Shown: positions 28,657 to 37,780, counted from the stretch's first letter. The stretch is 64,000 nt of DNA from Zoogloeaceae bacterium (GCA_031277315.1 JAITMP010000030.1:124001-188000); one strand, 5' to 3'. Notes: a model not told the origin generated them from the letters alone. Numbers and translations are program-made.

Positions 28657-29300
28657 TGCAGTCGATTGTCATTCTGGTTTCCGGGCGCGGCAGCAACATG
28701 GAGGCGATGCTCGCCGCCGGCCTGCCGTGCCGCGTCGCCGCCGTTATCGCCAACAAAGCCGATGCGAAGGGGCTGGAGACGGCGCGCGCGCGCGGCATTC
28801 CCGCCGTCGTGGTGGCGCACGCCGGGCACGCTTCGCGCCAGTCCTTCGACGCCGCGCTGGCCGCGGAAATTGATCGTCATGCGCCGGATCTTGTCGTGCT
28901 GGCGGGCTTCATGCGCATCCTCGGCGAGGATTTCGTGCGGCGCTATCAGGGCCGCCTGATGAACATCCATCCCTCGCTGCTGCCGGCGTTTCCCGGCTTG
29001 CATACGCACCGGCGCGCCCTCGACGCCGGCTGCCGCGTGCACGGCTGCACGGTGCACTTCGTCACGCCGGCGCTCGACAACGGCCCGATCATCGCGCAGG
29101 CCGCCGTGCCGGTGCGCCCGGACGACAGCGAGGAGACGCTCGCGGCGCGGGTGTTGGCGCAGGAGCATGTCATTTATCCGCAGGCGGTGCGCTGGTTCGT
29201 CGAAGGACGGTTGCGGCTGACGGAGGATGGCCGTGTGCGCTTGAGCGGCGAACAGACCGCCGCCGCCGCGCTGCTTTCGCCGCCGCCGGATGCGCGTTGA
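28656..29300 (+). CDS. purN: Phosphoribosylglycinamide formyltransferase
   Basis: A 214-aa enzyme that formylates GAR with 10-formyl-tetrahydrofolate in purine synthesis. Family blocks: VLVSGRGSNMEAML, the catalytic Asn-His pair in MNIHPSLLPAFPGLHTH, VHGCTVHFVT and LDNGPIIAQAAVPV with the catalytic Asp. It lies between a lipoprotein gene and a DUF3108 gene, a common betaproteobacterial order. Confidence 0.95.
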   Translation: MQSIVILVSGRGSNMEAMLAAGLPCRVAAVIANKADAKGLETARARGIPAVVVAHAGHASRQSFDAALAAEIDRHAPDLVVLAGFMRILGEDFVRRYQGRLMNIHPSLLPAFPGLHTHRRALDAGCRVHGCTVHFVTPALDNGPIIAQAAVPVRPDDSEETLAARVLAQEHVIYPQAVRWFVEGRLRLTEDGRVRLSGEQTAAAALLSPPPDAR

Positions 29301-30312
29301 CCGCCGTTTGCTGATCGCGCTCGCGCTCTCGTTGCTGGCGCATGTCTTGATCGCCGGTGCGCCCGGCTGGCGCTTGCCCTTTCTTGACGAACCCGAAGCG
29401 GGCGCCATGCTGGAAGCGTATTTGACGCCGCCGCCCGCGCCTGCTGTTCCGCCCGCGCCGCCGCGCCCGCAGCCGGAAGCGAAAGCCAAACCGCCGCAAC
29501 CACAATCACAACCGCAACCACTTTTGCCGCCAGCCCCCGCACCAGTCATCGCGTCGGACGCAACGCCCGCGCCGCCGCCCGTCGTCGAGGCCGCGCCGCC
29601 TGTGACGGAAGCCGCGCCCGCCGCCGTGAAGCATGAAATCGCCTGGCCGCGCGAAGGCCGCATCCGCTTCGCCGTCATGCGCGGCGAGGGCGAACGGGCG
29701 ATGCGGATCGGCGAAGCGACGCACGCCTGGCGGCATGACGGCGAGACGTATCATTTGCGGGCGGCGGCGGAAACGACCGGGCTGGTCGCGCTGTTCCGGG
29801 ATGTGCGCATCGTGCAGACGAGCGAAGGCGCGATCAGCGCAGAAGGTTTGCTGCCGCATGATTTCGCGGTCGAGCGCAAGGGCCGGCTGGCGGAAGGCGC
29901 GCATTTCGACTGGAGCGCCGGCACGCTGACGCTGACACGCGGCGGCCAGCCGCGACGTGAAGCGGCGCTTGCCGCCGGGGCGCAGGATCTGCTCAGTCAG
30001 TTCTACCAGATCGGCCTCGTCGGCGTGGCGGCGCGCGTCGAATTGATGGTCGCCACCGGAAAGAATTATGGCCGTTACGCTTACGAGGCGGTCGGCGGCG
30101 AGACGCTCGACACGCCTTTCGGCGCGCTGCGCGTCTGGCGCGTGCGGACGCCGGCGGTGGCGGGCGAGCAGGCGATGGAATTGTGGCTGGCGCAGGATTA
30201 CGGCAACCTGCCGGTGCGCATCCGCTTCACTGACCGCGACGGCGAGGTGTTCGAGCAGAACGCGGTTGAACTGGAAATCGACGGCGCGCCGCTCGCCATG
30301 CAGACGCCATAG
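29290..30312 (+). CDS. DUF3108-domain periplasmic protein with Pro-rich linker
   Basis: A 340-aa protein that overlaps purN by 11 bp. It has an N-terminal membrane anchor (LLIALALSLLAHVLIAGA), then a Pro/Ala/Gln-rich linker (about residues 45-115) like those of TonB-type proteins, and a C-terminal beta-rich domain with GLLPHDFAVERKGR, DLLSQFYQIG and LDTPFGALRVWRVR. These mark DUF3108. The function of the family is unknown. The linker would span part of the periplasm. Confidence 0.8.
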   Translation: MRVDRRLLIALALSLLAHVLIAGAPGWRLPFLDEPEAGAMLEAYLTPPPAPAVPPAPPRPQPEAKAKPPQPQSQPQPLLPPAPAPVIASDATPAPPPVVEAAPPVTEAAPAAVKHEIAWPREGRIRFAVMRGEGERAMRIGEATHAWRHDGETYHLRAAAETTGLVALFRDVRIVQTSEGAISAEGLLPHDFAVERKGRLAEGAHFDWSAGTLTLTRGGQPRREAALAAGAQDLLSQFYQIGLVGVAARVELMVATGKNYGRYAYEAVGGETLDTPFGALRVWRVRTPAVAGEQAMELWLAQDYGNLPVRIRFTDRDGEVFEQNAVELEIDGAPLAMQTP

Positions 30313-30335
30313 AACGGCAACAGGGAAAAAACGGC

Positions 30336-31706
30336 ATGCGCATCACGGCTCAACTCATCAACGCGACGGCGGTGGCGCTCGGCCGGCTGCTCGGGTTTCA
30401 GCAGCCGGCGGATGCCGCGCTGTCCGCATTCTTCCGCGAACACCGCGCGCTCGGCAGCCATGATCGCGCCTTCATCGCCGAGACGGCGTATGCCGTGCTG
30501 CGGCGCCGGCGCACGCTGGAAAAACTGCTCGGCGCGGAAACGAATCCGCGCCGGCTGACGCTGGCGGCGCTGGTGAAATTCGGCGGCATCAGCCAGCGTC
30601 AACTTGAAGACGCGCTGGGCGAGCAGGAGCGCAAATGGGTGGCCGCGCTCAAAGGCCGGATCAAAGGTCAGATCAAAGACCAGATCAAAGACCCTCAGCT
30701 TGAAGCGCTCACGCTCGCCGAGCAGGCGGATTTTCCCGACTGGCTGACCGAGCGCCTGCTGGCGGATCGGGATGCGGACGCGCTGCTTGAACTGGCGCGG
30801 GGGTTGAACCAGCCGGCGCCGCTCGATCTGCGCGTCAATCCGCTCAAGGCCGGGCGCGATGCCGTCCTCGCCCGCCTCGCCGAAGAAGGGCTTGCCGCCG
30901 AGGCGGGCCGCCTCTCGCCGCTCGCCATCCGCCTGAAGGAAAAACCGGCGCTGCAAAAACATCCGCTCTATCTCGACGGCACGCTCGAAGTGCAGGACGA
31001 GGGCAGCCAGTTGCTCGGCTTCCTGCTCGCGCCCCGGCGCGGCGAGATGGTCGCCGATTTTTGCGCCGGCGCTGGCGGCAAGACGCTTCTGCTGGGCGCG
31101 CTGATGCGCTCGACCGGCCGTCTCTACGCCTTCGACGTGTCCGACAAGCGTCTGGCGCGGCTGCGCGAGCGCGTCGCCCGCGCCGGTTTGTCGAACGTGC
31201 ATCCGGTGACGATTGCCGGCGAGAATGACAATCGCGTCAAGCGTCTCGCCGCCAAGCTCGACCGCGTGTTGGTCGACGCGCCGTGCAGCGGGCTGGGCAC
31301 GCTGCGCCGCAATCCCGATCTGAAATGGCGGCAGACGCCGGCCAGCGTGGCCGAACTGGCGCGCAAACAGCAAAACATTCTCGCCGGCGCGGCGCGACTG
31401 GTGAAGCCGGGCGGGCGGCTGGTGTATGCCACGTGCAGCGTGCTGACGGAGGAGAATGACGATGTCGTTGCCGCTTTCCTCGCCGCGCATCCCGACTTCA
31501 GGCAGATTTCCGCGCAGGAGATTCTCCACCGGCAAGGCATCGCGCTCGCCTGCGGCGAATCGCTGCGCCTGACGCCGCACGCGCACGGCACGGACGGATT
31601 TTTCGCGGTCGCGCTGGAGAAAAATTCCACGAACAATCCCGAACGCAATCCCGAACACAACCCAGAGCACAACCCCGAACGCAATCACGCAGAGGTGAAA
31701 TCATGA
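30336..31706 (+). CDS. RsmB/NOP-family RNA (cytosine-5) methyltransferase
   Basis: A 456-aa enzyme. The C-terminal SAM-dependent domain has VADFCAGAGGKTLLLGALM, VDAPCSGLGTLRRNPDLKW (catalytic Cys) and VYATCSVLTEEN (second Cys). It probably methylates 16S rRNA C967 or a related site. Two in-frame 12-bp tandem repeats lie in it: one gives an Ile-Lys-Gly/Asp-Gln run near residue 108, the other an Asn-Pro-Glu-rich tail at the end. It overlaps the next gene by 4 bp. Confidence 0.9.
   Translation: MRITAQLINATAVALGRLLGFQQPADAALSAFFREHRALGSHDRAFIAETAYAVLRRRRTLEKLLGAETNPRRLTLAALVKFGGISQRQLEDALGEQERKWVAALKGRIKGQIKDQIKDPQLEALTLAEQADFPDWLTERLLADRDADALLELARGLNQPAPLDLRVNPLKAGRDAVLARLAEEGLAAEAGRLSPLAIRLKEKPALQKHPLYLDGTLEVQDEGSQLLGFLLAPRRGEMVADFCAGAGGKTLLLGALMRSTGRLYAFDVSDKRLARLRERVARAGLSNVHPVTIAGENDNRVKRLAAKLDRVLVDAPCSGLGTLRRNPDLKWRQTPASVAELARKQQNILAGAARLVKPGGRLVYATCSVLTEENDDVVAAFLAAHPDFRQISAQEILHRQGIALACGESLRLTPHAHGTDGFFAVALEKNSTNNPERNPEHNPEHNPERNHAEVKS
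30659..30694. repeat. 12-bp tandem repeat inside the RsmB-like gene
   Basis: Three units of GATCAAAGACCA type in tandem, in frame. They lie in the linker between the N-terminal RNA-binding part and the catalytic part. Confidence 0.8.
31632..31684. repeat. 12-bp tandem repeat at the C-terminus of the RsmB-like gene
   Basis: About four units of CAATCCCGAACG type, giving an Asn-Pro-Glu-Arg/His tail just before the stop codon. The tail is beyond the folded enzyme. Confidence 0.8.
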
Positions 31707-32320
31707 ATCATCCCGCTTTTTACGACGACGCACCCGCCATCACGCTCCGCGATCCGCTTGCCGAATTTCTCGGCGCGGTGGAGGGCGGCGTGCTGACCTA
31801 CCGCTACATCGACGCCGTCAAGGCGGCCGGCCATTCCTGCCCGACGGTGGCGTCGGCCTGGCTGATGACGATCCGGGCGCTGGCGGCGCTCTATCCGGAT
31901 GACATGCCGGAGCGCGGCGCCGTCCGCGCCGAATTCCGCCAGACGGCAACGAGCGGCGTCACCGGCGTCATTGCCAACATCGTCACGCTCATTACCGGCG
32001 CCACGCATGACACCGGCTTCAAGGGTCTGGCCGGCCGCTTCGACCGGCGCGGCTTGCTGTTTTTCGATGCCGCCGTGAGCGGGGAGATTCGCTTCACGCG
32101 CAAGGACAACGGCGCTGCGGTGGAGGTGTCGGCGCATCTCGAGCACGCGCCCGGCTCGCCCCGCACCGGCGAACTGATGGCGGCCTGTCTCTCCGGTCAG
32201 GCTAACGCCGAGGCGCGGCGCGAATTCGGCCAGCTTTGGCAGGAGCGGGTGCGCGCCATTCTGATCGACCATGCGCGGGATCCGCGCATGATCGTCGTCC
32301 GTCCTGTTGATGCCGCATGA
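31703..32320 (+). CDS. FmdE-like domain protein
   Basis: A 205-aa soluble protein coupled to the rsmB-like gene by an ATGA overlap. The stretch AGHSCPTVASAWLMTIRALA followed by SGVTGVIANIVTLITGA and GFKGLAGRF resembles the FmdE family, first named for the formylmethanofuran dehydrogenase operon, with His-Cys metal-binding residues near the start. No other methanofuran gene is seen, so the role here is probably different, perhaps molybdenum or redox enzyme maturation. The family call is tentative. Confidence 0.55.
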   Translation: MNHPAFYDDAPAITLRDPLAEFLGAVEGGVLTYRYIDAVKAAGHSCPTVASAWLMTIRALAALYPDDMPERGAVRAEFRQTATSGVTGVIANIVTLITGATHDTGFKGLAGRFDRRGLLFFDAAVSGEIRFTRKDNGAAVEVSAHLEHAPGSPRTGELMAACLSGQANAEARREFGQLWQERVRAILIDHARDPRMIVVRPVDAA

Positions 32321-32374
32321 CGGCGCTCGCTGATGCCGCATGACGGCGTCTGCTTTGGCAGCTTCAGCGAAAGC

Positions 32375-33013
32375 ATGAAGGGGCGGGTTTTCGTTTTTGC
32401 CGTGCTGGCGGGGCTGGTTTTGCTTCAGGCCCGCGCGGCGGCGGCTTTCGAGCCGCGTCCCGTCACGCAGGCAACGGTCGAGGCGCTATTTACGCCGCAT
32501 GACAATATCGAAGCCGCCATCCTCGACGCGCTGCGCGGGGCGCGCCGCAGCATCCACGTGCAAGCCTATGTGTTCACCAGCCGCGCCCTCGCCACGGCGC
32601 TCATTCGCGCCAAGGGGCGCGGCGTGCGCGTCGAGATGCTGGCCGACCGCGAGCAGACGGCGCGCGGCATCAACAGTCAGATTCCACGGCTCGTCGCAGC
32701 CGGCATTCCGGTCGCGCTCGAAGTGCGCTACGCCGCCGCCCATAACAAAATCCTGCTGATCGACGCTGATGAAGCGGGCGAGACTGAAGGGGCTGAAGGA
32801 GCTGAAAGGGCTGAAGGAGCTGACAAGTTCGACAAGGCCGGCGGCGCGATCATCACCGGCTCCTACAATTTCACCCGCTCGGCGCAAACGCGCAACGCCG
32901 AGAACGTCGTCATCCTGCGCGGCGATCCGGCCCTGCTGCGCGCTTATTTCGCTAACTGGCAGCGCCACCGCGCCGAAGCGCTTCCTTACGCCGAGGCGCT
33001 GCCAGCGGAGTAG
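32375..33013 (+). CDS. Phospholipase D-family nuclease, exported
   Basis: A 212-aa protein with a signal peptide (MKGRVFVFAVLAGLVLLQ, cleavage near residue 24). One HKD motif is present: His123-Asn-Lys125-x4-Asp130, followed by GSYNFTRSAQTRNAENV as in Nuc-type endonucleases, which act as dimers. Between Asp130 and GSYNF there is an insertion of about 25 mostly acidic residues, coded by a 9-bp tandem repeat. Start at 32375 fits the signal peptide better than 32333. Confidence 0.85.
   Translation: MKGRVFVFAVLAGLVLLQARAAAAFEPRPVTQATVEALFTPHDNIEAAILDALRGARRSIHVQAYVFTSRALATALIRAKGRGVRVEMLADREQTARGINSQIPRLVAAGIPVALEVRYAAAHNKILLIDADEAGETEGAEGAERAEGADKFDKAGGAIITGSYNFTRSAQTRNAENVVILRGDPALLRAYFANWQRHRAEALPYAEALPAE
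32781..32823. repeat. 9-bp tandem repeat beside the PLD active site
   Basis: About five units of GGGCTGAAG / GAGCTGAAA type in frame, coding a Glu-Gly-Ala run right after the catalytic HKD motif. Confidence 0.8.
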
Positions 33014-33031
33014 CGGCGTGATGCGGGCGGA

Positions 33032-33736
33032 TCAGCTTTTCGCCGCGCGGCCCGCGACCAGCGGATAGAGGATGCCGGCGAGCGCCGCGCCGATGATGGG
33101 CGCGATCCAGAACAGCCAGAGTTGCTCGATTGCCGCGCCTTGGACGAACAGCGCCGGGGCGGTGGAACGCGCCGGGTTGACCGAGGTGTTGGTGACGGGA
33201 ATCGAGATCAGGTGGATCAGCGTCAGGCACAGGCCGATGGCGATCGGCGCGAATTTGCCCGGCGCGCGCTCATCGGTGGCGCCGAGGATGACGAACAGGA
33301 AGAAGAAAGTCATCACGACTTCGCAGATGAACGCCGCTGTCAGCGCGTAGTGTCCCGGCGAATGCTCGCCGTAGCCGTTGGTGGCGAAGCCGCCCAGGTC
33401 GAAGCCGGGTTTGCCGGTGGCGATCAGATACAGGACGCAAGCGCCGATCACGGCGCCGATGAGTTGCGCCACGATGTAGGGCGCGAGATCGCGCGCGGGC
33501 AGGCGTCCGGCGACGGTCAGCCCGACGCTGACGGCGGGGTTGAGGTGGCAGCCGGAAATGTGGCCGATGGCAAACGCCATCGTCAGCACGGTGAGGCCGA
33601 AGGCCAGGGCGACGCCGGCAAAGCCGATGCCCAGATCGGGATAAGCGGCGGCCAGCACGGCGCTGCCGCAGCCGCCCAGCACCAGCCATGCGGTGCCGAC
33701 CATTTCGGCGGCGAGTCGTTGAGTCAGGGAAGGCAT
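33032..33736 (-). CDS. aqpZ: Aquaporin Z
   Basis: A 234-aa water channel with six membrane helices. Both pore signatures are present: [10 protein letters not shown] in the first half and [11 protein letters not shown] in the second. [11 protein letters not shown] near the N-terminus is typical of AqpZ. The start [15 protein letters not shown] is chosen at 33736. Single gene downstream of an rpmG terminator. Confidence 0.94.
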   Translation of the reverse strand: MPSLTQRLAAEMVGTAWLVLGGCGSAVLAAAYPDLGIGFAGVALAFGLTVLTMAFAIGHISGCHLNPAVSVGLTVAGRLPARDLAPYIVAQLIGAVIGACVLYLIATGKPGFDLGGFATNGYGEHSPGHYALTAAFICEVVMTFFFLFVILGATDERAPGKFAPIAIGLCLTLIHLISIPVTNTSVNPARSTAPALFVQGAAIEQLWLFWIAPIIGAALAGILYPLVAGRAAKS

Positions 33737-33852
33737 AACATATCTCCAAAACAAGTGATTCAAAAAACGGCTCTTGAGAGCCTGCCCATGCTCTTTTCGC
33801 AACCCTGAAAAGACCATGGACGGGCCGTAGGATAACGCAAAGCGCGGGCATG

Positions 33853-33880
33853 AAAAAACCCGCTGGTTGGCGGGTTTTTT
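33853..33880 (-). terminator. Intrinsic terminator after rpmB-rpmG
   Basis: AAAAAACCCGC / GCGGGTTTTTT, an 11-bp perfect stem with a 6-base loop. It lies 42 bp downstream of the rpmG stop and upstream of aqpZ. It looks active in both directions. Confidence 0.85.
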
Positions 33881-33921
33881 GATGGATTGCGTGAAGTTCG
33901 CCGCGGGAGTTTGCCGCAGGC

Positions 33922-34080
33922 TTACTTCAGCTTGGTTTCCTTGTAGGTGACGTGCTTGCGCGCCTTGGGATCGAATTTCTTGATCTCCAGCTTTTCCGGC
34001 ATGGTGCGCTTGTTCTTGGTCGTGGTGTAAAAGTGGCCGGTGCCGGCCGTGCTTTCGAGTTTGATTTTCTCGCGGGGCAT
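33922..34080 (-). CDS. rpmG: 50S ribosomal protein L33
   Basis: A 52-aa ribosomal protein: [20 protein letters not shown] and [18 protein letters not shown] match bacterial L33. The Cys pairs of the zinc-binding form are absent, so this is the zinc-independent type. It follows rpmB by 12 bp, the usual rpmBG operon. Confidence 0.97.
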   Translation of the reverse strand: MPREKIKLESTAGTGHFYTTTKNKRTMPEKLEIKKFDPKARKHVTYKETKLK

Positions 34081-34092
34081 GGCGGACGCTCC

Positions 34093-34326
34093 TTAAATTT
34101 CGCCTCTGGCGCGCAGATCGGCCAGGACGCTGTCGATGCCTTTCTTGTCGATGGTGCGCAGACCGGCGTTGGATACGCGCAGGCTGACCCAGCGGTTTTC
34201 GGATTCGACCCAGAAGCGGCGGTTCTGCAGGTTGGGCAGAAAGCGGCGCTTGGTCTTGTTGTTGGCGTGGGAAACGTGGTTTCCGACCATCGGTGCCTTA
34301 CCGGTGACTTGGCAAACGCGAGCCAT
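34093..34326 (-). CDS. rpmB: 50S ribosomal protein L28
   Basis: A 77-aa ribosomal protein, [20 protein letters not shown] and [16 protein letters not shown]. The ATG at 34326 has a GGAG ribosome binding site. An upstream in-frame start at 34377 is rejected. It is the first gene of rpmBG. Confidence 0.97.
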   Translation of the reverse strand: MARVCQVTGKAPMVGNHVSHANNKTKRRFLPNLQNRRFWVESENRWVSLRVSNAGLRTIDKKGIDSVLADLRARGEI

Positions 34327-34387
34327 GATGATGTGCTCCAGAATTCGGGATTGTGCGAAACCGCGTATTGTACGCAAGTTCGGGCCG

Positions 34388-35065
34388 TTAAATCAAGCCT
34401 TTTTCGGCGAAGGACACAGGCTCGGCCGCGCCGGCGACGATGAAATGGTCGATCAGCCGGACATCCACCAGCGCCAAAGCCTGTTTCAGGGTCTGCGTGA
34501 GCGCCTCGTCGGTCTGGCTCGGCTCGGCGACGCCGGAAGGGTGGTTGTGGGCGAGGACGACGCTGGCGGCGTTGTGCGCCAGCGCCAGCTTGACCACCTC
34601 GCGCGGGTGCACGCTGGTTCGCGTCAGCGTGCCGCGAAACAGTTCTTCGGCGGCGAGGAGGCGGTTGCGCGCATCGAGCAGCAGCACCATGAAGACTTCG
34701 TGCGGCAGGGCGGCGAGCGTCAGGCGCAGCCAGTCGCGCACGGCGCGCGGCGAGCCGAGCGCGTCGCCGGCGGCGAGTTCCTCGCGCAGGGCGCGGCGGC
34801 CCAGTTCCAGCACCGCCTGCAACTGGGCGTATTTGGCGTGGCCCATGCCGGGGATGGCGGCAAATTCCGCCGCCGAAGCGGCGAACAGGCGATTCAGGCT
34901 ACCGAAGCGACCAAGCAGGGTGCGCGCCAGATCGACGGCGCTGGCGCCCTTGACGCCGACGCGCAGGAAGATGGCCAGCAGTTCGGCGTCCGAGAGCGCG
35001 CCGGGGCCGTGCGCCAGCAGCCGTTCGCGCGGACGTTCGTTCTCGGGCCAGTCGGTAATCGCCAT
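34388..35065 (-). CDS. radC: RadC-family JAB1/MPN protein
   Basis: A 225-aa protein with an N-terminal helix-hairpin-helix part ([30 protein letters not shown]) and a C-terminal MPN domain with the JAMM zinc motif HNHPSG followed by the Asp of TDEALTQ. The old link to DNA repair is doubtful and the true role is unknown. The start at 35065 is preferred over 35098. It sits between coaBC (divergent) and rpmB. Confidence 0.92.
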   Translation of the reverse strand: MAITDWPENERPRERLLAHGPGALSDAELLAIFLRVGVKGASAVDLARTLLGRFGSLNRLFAASAAEFAAIPGMGHAKYAQLQAVLELGRRALREELAAGDALGSPRAVRDWLRLTLAALPHEVFMVLLLDARNRLLAAEELFRGTLTRTSVHPREVVKLALAHNAASVVLAHNHPSGVAEPSQTDEALTQTLKQALALVDVRLIDHFIVAGAAEPVSFAEKGLI

Positions 35066-35125
35066 GCGTGGATCAATCCAGTAGAATCGGGCGTTCATTC
35101 AGTGCGGCGATTCTATCTCAACATC

Positions 35126-36346
35126 ATGGCTGAAATGATCGGAAAGCGGCTCGTGCTCGGCGTCACCGGCGGCATCGCGGCCTACAAGGCGGCGGAACTG
35201 GCGCGCCGGCTGGTAAAAGACGGCGCCGAAGTGCACGCCGTGCTGACGCGCGCCGGCGCGCAGTTTGTCACGCCCGTCACCTTTCAGGCGCTCACCGGAC
35301 GGCCCGTCTGGTGCGACCAGTGGGATGCGCGCATGCCCGACAACATGGCGCATATCGCGCTCTCCCGCGAGGCTGACGCCATTGTCATCGCGCCCGCCTC
35401 GGCGGATTTTCTCGCCAAGCTGGCGCACGGTCTTGCCGACGATCTGCTGTCGACGCTGTGTCTGGCGCGCGCCTGTCCGCTGCTGGTGGCGCCGGCGATG
35501 AACCGCCAGATGTGGGAGAACCCGGCCACGCAGAGAAACATCCGCCAGTTGCGCGAGGACGGCATCATCGTGCTCGGCCCGGCCAGCGGAGCGCAAGCCT
35601 GCGGCGAAACGGGCATGGGGCGCATGCTGGAGCCGGAAGCGATTCACGACGCCGTGGCCGGTTTTTTCCAGCCGAAGACGCTGGCGGGCCGGCGCGTGTT
35701 GCTCACCGCCGGGCCGACGTTCGAGGCGCTCGACCCGGTGCGCGGCCTGACCAATTTGAGTTCCGGCAAGATGGGCTTTGCGCTGGCGCGGGCGGCGCGT
35801 GACGCCGGCGCCGAGGTCACGCTGGTCAGCGGGCCGGTGGCGCTGCCGGCGCCGTGCGGCGTGACCCGCGTCGACGTCACGAGCGCGCTGGAAATGCACG
35901 CGGCGGTGATGCAGCGCGTTGCCGCCTGCGACGTTTTCATCGGCGTGGCGGCGGTGGCCGACTACCGGCCCGTCGAGCGGGCGGATGAAAAACTCAAGAA
36001 GGACGATGCGCATGACATGCTCCGGCAGATCGCGCTGACGGCCAATCCGGACATCCTCGCCGAAGTGGCGGCGCGGCCCGCGCCGCCGTTCTGCGTCGGC
36101 TTCGCCGCCGAGAGCCGCGATCTGGAGCGGTATGCCGAAGACAAGCGCCGCAAAAAACGGCTGGCGCTGGTGGTCGGCAATCTGCTGCGGGACGGCCTCG
36201 GCGGCGACGAAAATGCCGTCATCCTGTTCGACGAGCAGGGGCGGCATCCGCTCGGCCCGGCGGCGAAAATCGACATCGCCCGCGGCATCGTCGCCCACAT
36301 CGGCGCCATGCTTACCGGCAAGGAATCGCACAAGGAGTCGCTTTGA
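35126..36346 (+). CDS. coaBC: Phosphopantothenoylcysteine decarboxylase / phosphopantothenate-cysteine ligase
   Basis: A 406-aa bifunctional enzyme of coenzyme A synthesis. The N-terminal CoaC half is a flavoprotein (LGVTGGIAAYKAAELARRL, MAHIALSREADAIVIAPASA, APAMNRQMWENPA, SGAQACGETGMGRM). The C-terminal CoaB half has LLTAGPTFEALDPVRGLTN and VADYRPVERADEKLKK. It uses the product of the panBCD pathway, also in this window. The ATG at 35126 or 35135 could be used. Confidence 0.94.
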   Translation: MAEMIGKRLVLGVTGGIAAYKAAELARRLVKDGAEVHAVLTRAGAQFVTPVTFQALTGRPVWCDQWDARMPDNMAHIALSREADAIVIAPASADFLAKLAHGLADDLLSTLCLARACPLLVAPAMNRQMWENPATQRNIRQLREDGIIVLGPASGAQACGETGMGRMLEPEAIHDAVAGFFQPKTLAGRRVLLTAGPTFEALDPVRGLTNLSSGKMGFALARAARDAGAEVTLVSGPVALPAPCGVTRVDVTSALEMHAAVMQRVAACDVFIGVAAVADYRPVERADEKLKKDDAHDMLRQIALTANPDILAEVAARPAPPFCVGFAAESRDLERYAEDKRRKKRLALVVGNLLRDGLGGDENAVILFDEQGRHPLGPAAKIDIARGIVAHIGAMLTGKESHKESL

Positions 36347-36387
36347 GCCTCGCAACCCGGCGAACTGCCGTCATTCCTATCCCAAAC

Positions 36388-36460
36388 GCCTCCCCTCTCC
36401 CGCTTGCGGGAGAGAGCCTGCCCCCGACTTGATCGGGGGGGCCAGGGGAGAGGGCGGGGC
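36388..36460. repeat. Intergenic palindromic repeat between coaBC and dut
   Basis: A GC-rich repeat with inverted arms: CCCCTCTCCC near the left, AGGGGAGAGGG near the right, plus inner hairpins CCCGCTTGCGGG and CCCCCGACTTGATCGGGGG. It is a REP-like element of the kind found between genes in many Proteobacteria. It may stall or terminate transcription after coaBC. Confidence 0.7.
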
Positions 36461-36501
36461 GGTGAAGCCAGTCCCATTCATACCCAAGGAAAACAATCCC
36501 C

Positions 36502-36951
36502 ATGCACCGCATCGACGTGCGGATCCTCGATCCGCGTCTGAAGGACGATCCGCCCCGTTACGCCACGCCCGGTTCCGCCGGCCTCGATCTGCGCGCCTGC
36601 ATTGAAGCGCCGGTCAGCCTGCAACCCGGCGACACACAGCTCATTCCCGCCGGCATCGCCATCCACATCGCCGATCCGGGGCTGGCGGCGCTGATCCTGC
36701 CGCGCTCCGGCTTGGGCCACAAGCACGGCATCGTGCTCGGCAATCTGACCGGCTTGATTGATTCCGACTATCAAGGCCAGATTTTCGTCTCAGCCTGGAA
36801 CCGTGGCCGCGAGGCGTTCACCATTCAACCGATGGACCGGCTGGCGCAGATGATCGTCGTGCCGGTGCTGCAAGTGGCCTTCAATGTCGTCGATGAGTTT
36901 GCGGCGTCCCGTCGCGGCGAAGGCGGTTTTGGCAGCACGGGCAAGGGGTGA
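36502..36951 (+). CDS. dut: Deoxyuridine 5'-triphosphate nucleotidohydrolase
   Basis: A 149-aa trimeric dUTPase that makes dUMP and keeps uracil out of DNA. All five family motifs are visible: [41 protein letters not shown] and the C-terminal [10 protein letters not shown]. The coaBC-dut order is conserved in many Proteobacteria. Confidence 0.97.
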   Translation: MHRIDVRILDPRLKDDPPRYATPGSAGLDLRACIEAPVSLQPGDTQLIPAGIAIHIADPGLAALILPRSGLGHKHGIVLGNLTGLIDSDYQGQIFVSAWNRGREAFTIQPMDRLAQMIVVPVLQVAFNVVDEFAASRRGEGGFGSTGKG

Positions 36952-37043
36952 CATGCTGATATGCGGATTCGCCGCCCAATCGACCCTGCGGCGCGACTCT
37001 GCTAGACTTTTCAACCGTAACAATCCTGAGTTGGGAGCCTGAA

Positions 37044-37691
37044 ATGAAGCGCACACTTTTTCCCGCCGCCGCCCTTGTCTTGATGTTGCTGACGCCGGCG
37101 GCGTTTGCCCAGACAGCCCAGCCGAAAGCGCCAGCGGCGCCGGCGGCTGGCCCGAATGTCGATCTCAAGCGCGCGCAGGAAATCGTCACCAACCGCTGCT
37201 CGCTCTGCCACGGCGCGCAGGGCGACAGCGCCAGCCCGATCTATCCGCGACTGGCCGGCCAGCATGCCGAATACATCACCAAGCAGCTTGCCGATTTCAA
37301 GGCCGGGCGGCGCAAGGGCAGCGCCATGAACGACCAGGCCGCCGATCTGGCCGAGGGCGAGATGCAGGCGCTCGGCGTGTTCTTCAGCGAAAAAAAGCCG
37401 AAGTCCTACACCATTCGTGACGAGGAACTCAATGCCGTCGGCCGCTACATCTACAACAACGGCAATTCTTACTCGGGCGTCGCCGCCTGCGCCAGTTGCC
37501 ACGGGCCGAAGGGCGACGGCACGGTGCAGTTGCCGCGTCTGGCCGGTCAGCACGCCGCCTACCTCGAAGGGCAGTTGAAGGATTTCAATCAGCGCGCCCG
37601 CACCAACGACAACGCCATCATGCACACCATCGCCTCGAAGCTGACCGAGCTCGAAGTAAAGGCCGTCACGCTCTATCTGAGCGGTTTGTAA
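37044..37691 (+). CDS. Diheme cytochrome c4-type protein
   Basis: A 215-aa periplasmic protein with a signal peptide (cleaved near AFA-QT, residue 22). It has two c-type heme sites, CSLCH and CASCH, each followed by a PRLAGQHAEY/PRLAGQHAAY segment with the distal Met further on. These repeats are typical of cytochrome c4, which carries electrons to oxidases. It converges with fccB. It could carry electrons from FccAB or SoxAX to the terminal oxidase. Confidence 0.92.
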   Translation: MKRTLFPAAALVLMLLTPAAFAQTAQPKAPAAPAAGPNVDLKRAQEIVTNRCSLCHGAQGDSASPIYPRLAGQHAEYITKQLADFKAGRRKGSAMNDQAADLAEGEMQALGVFFSEKKPKSYTIRDEELNAVGRYIYNNGNSYSGVAACASCHGPKGDGTVQLPRLAGQHAAYLEGQLKDFNQRARTNDNAIMHTIASKLTELEVKAVTLYLSGL

Positions 37692-37730
37692 TTCACGGCC
37701 CAAAGAAAAGAAAACGAAAAGAAAACGAAA

Positions 37731-37762
37731 ACGGCGGCGGGAGCGCAAACTCCCGCCGCCGT
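37731..37762. terminator. Bidirectional intrinsic terminator between cytochrome c4 and fccB
   Basis: A perfect 13-bp stem, ACGGCGGCGGGAG / CTCCCGCCGCCGT, with a 6-base loop, followed by T residues on the plus strand and preceded by an A-rich run, so it can end both convergent transcripts. Confidence 0.9.
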
Positions 37763-37780
37763 TTTTGTTGATGCCTGTTT

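Noticed and set aside
34136-35125. Long upstream extension of coaBC
   Set aside because: It is antisense to rpmB and radC. The family start MAEMIGKRLVLGVTGG begins at 35126.
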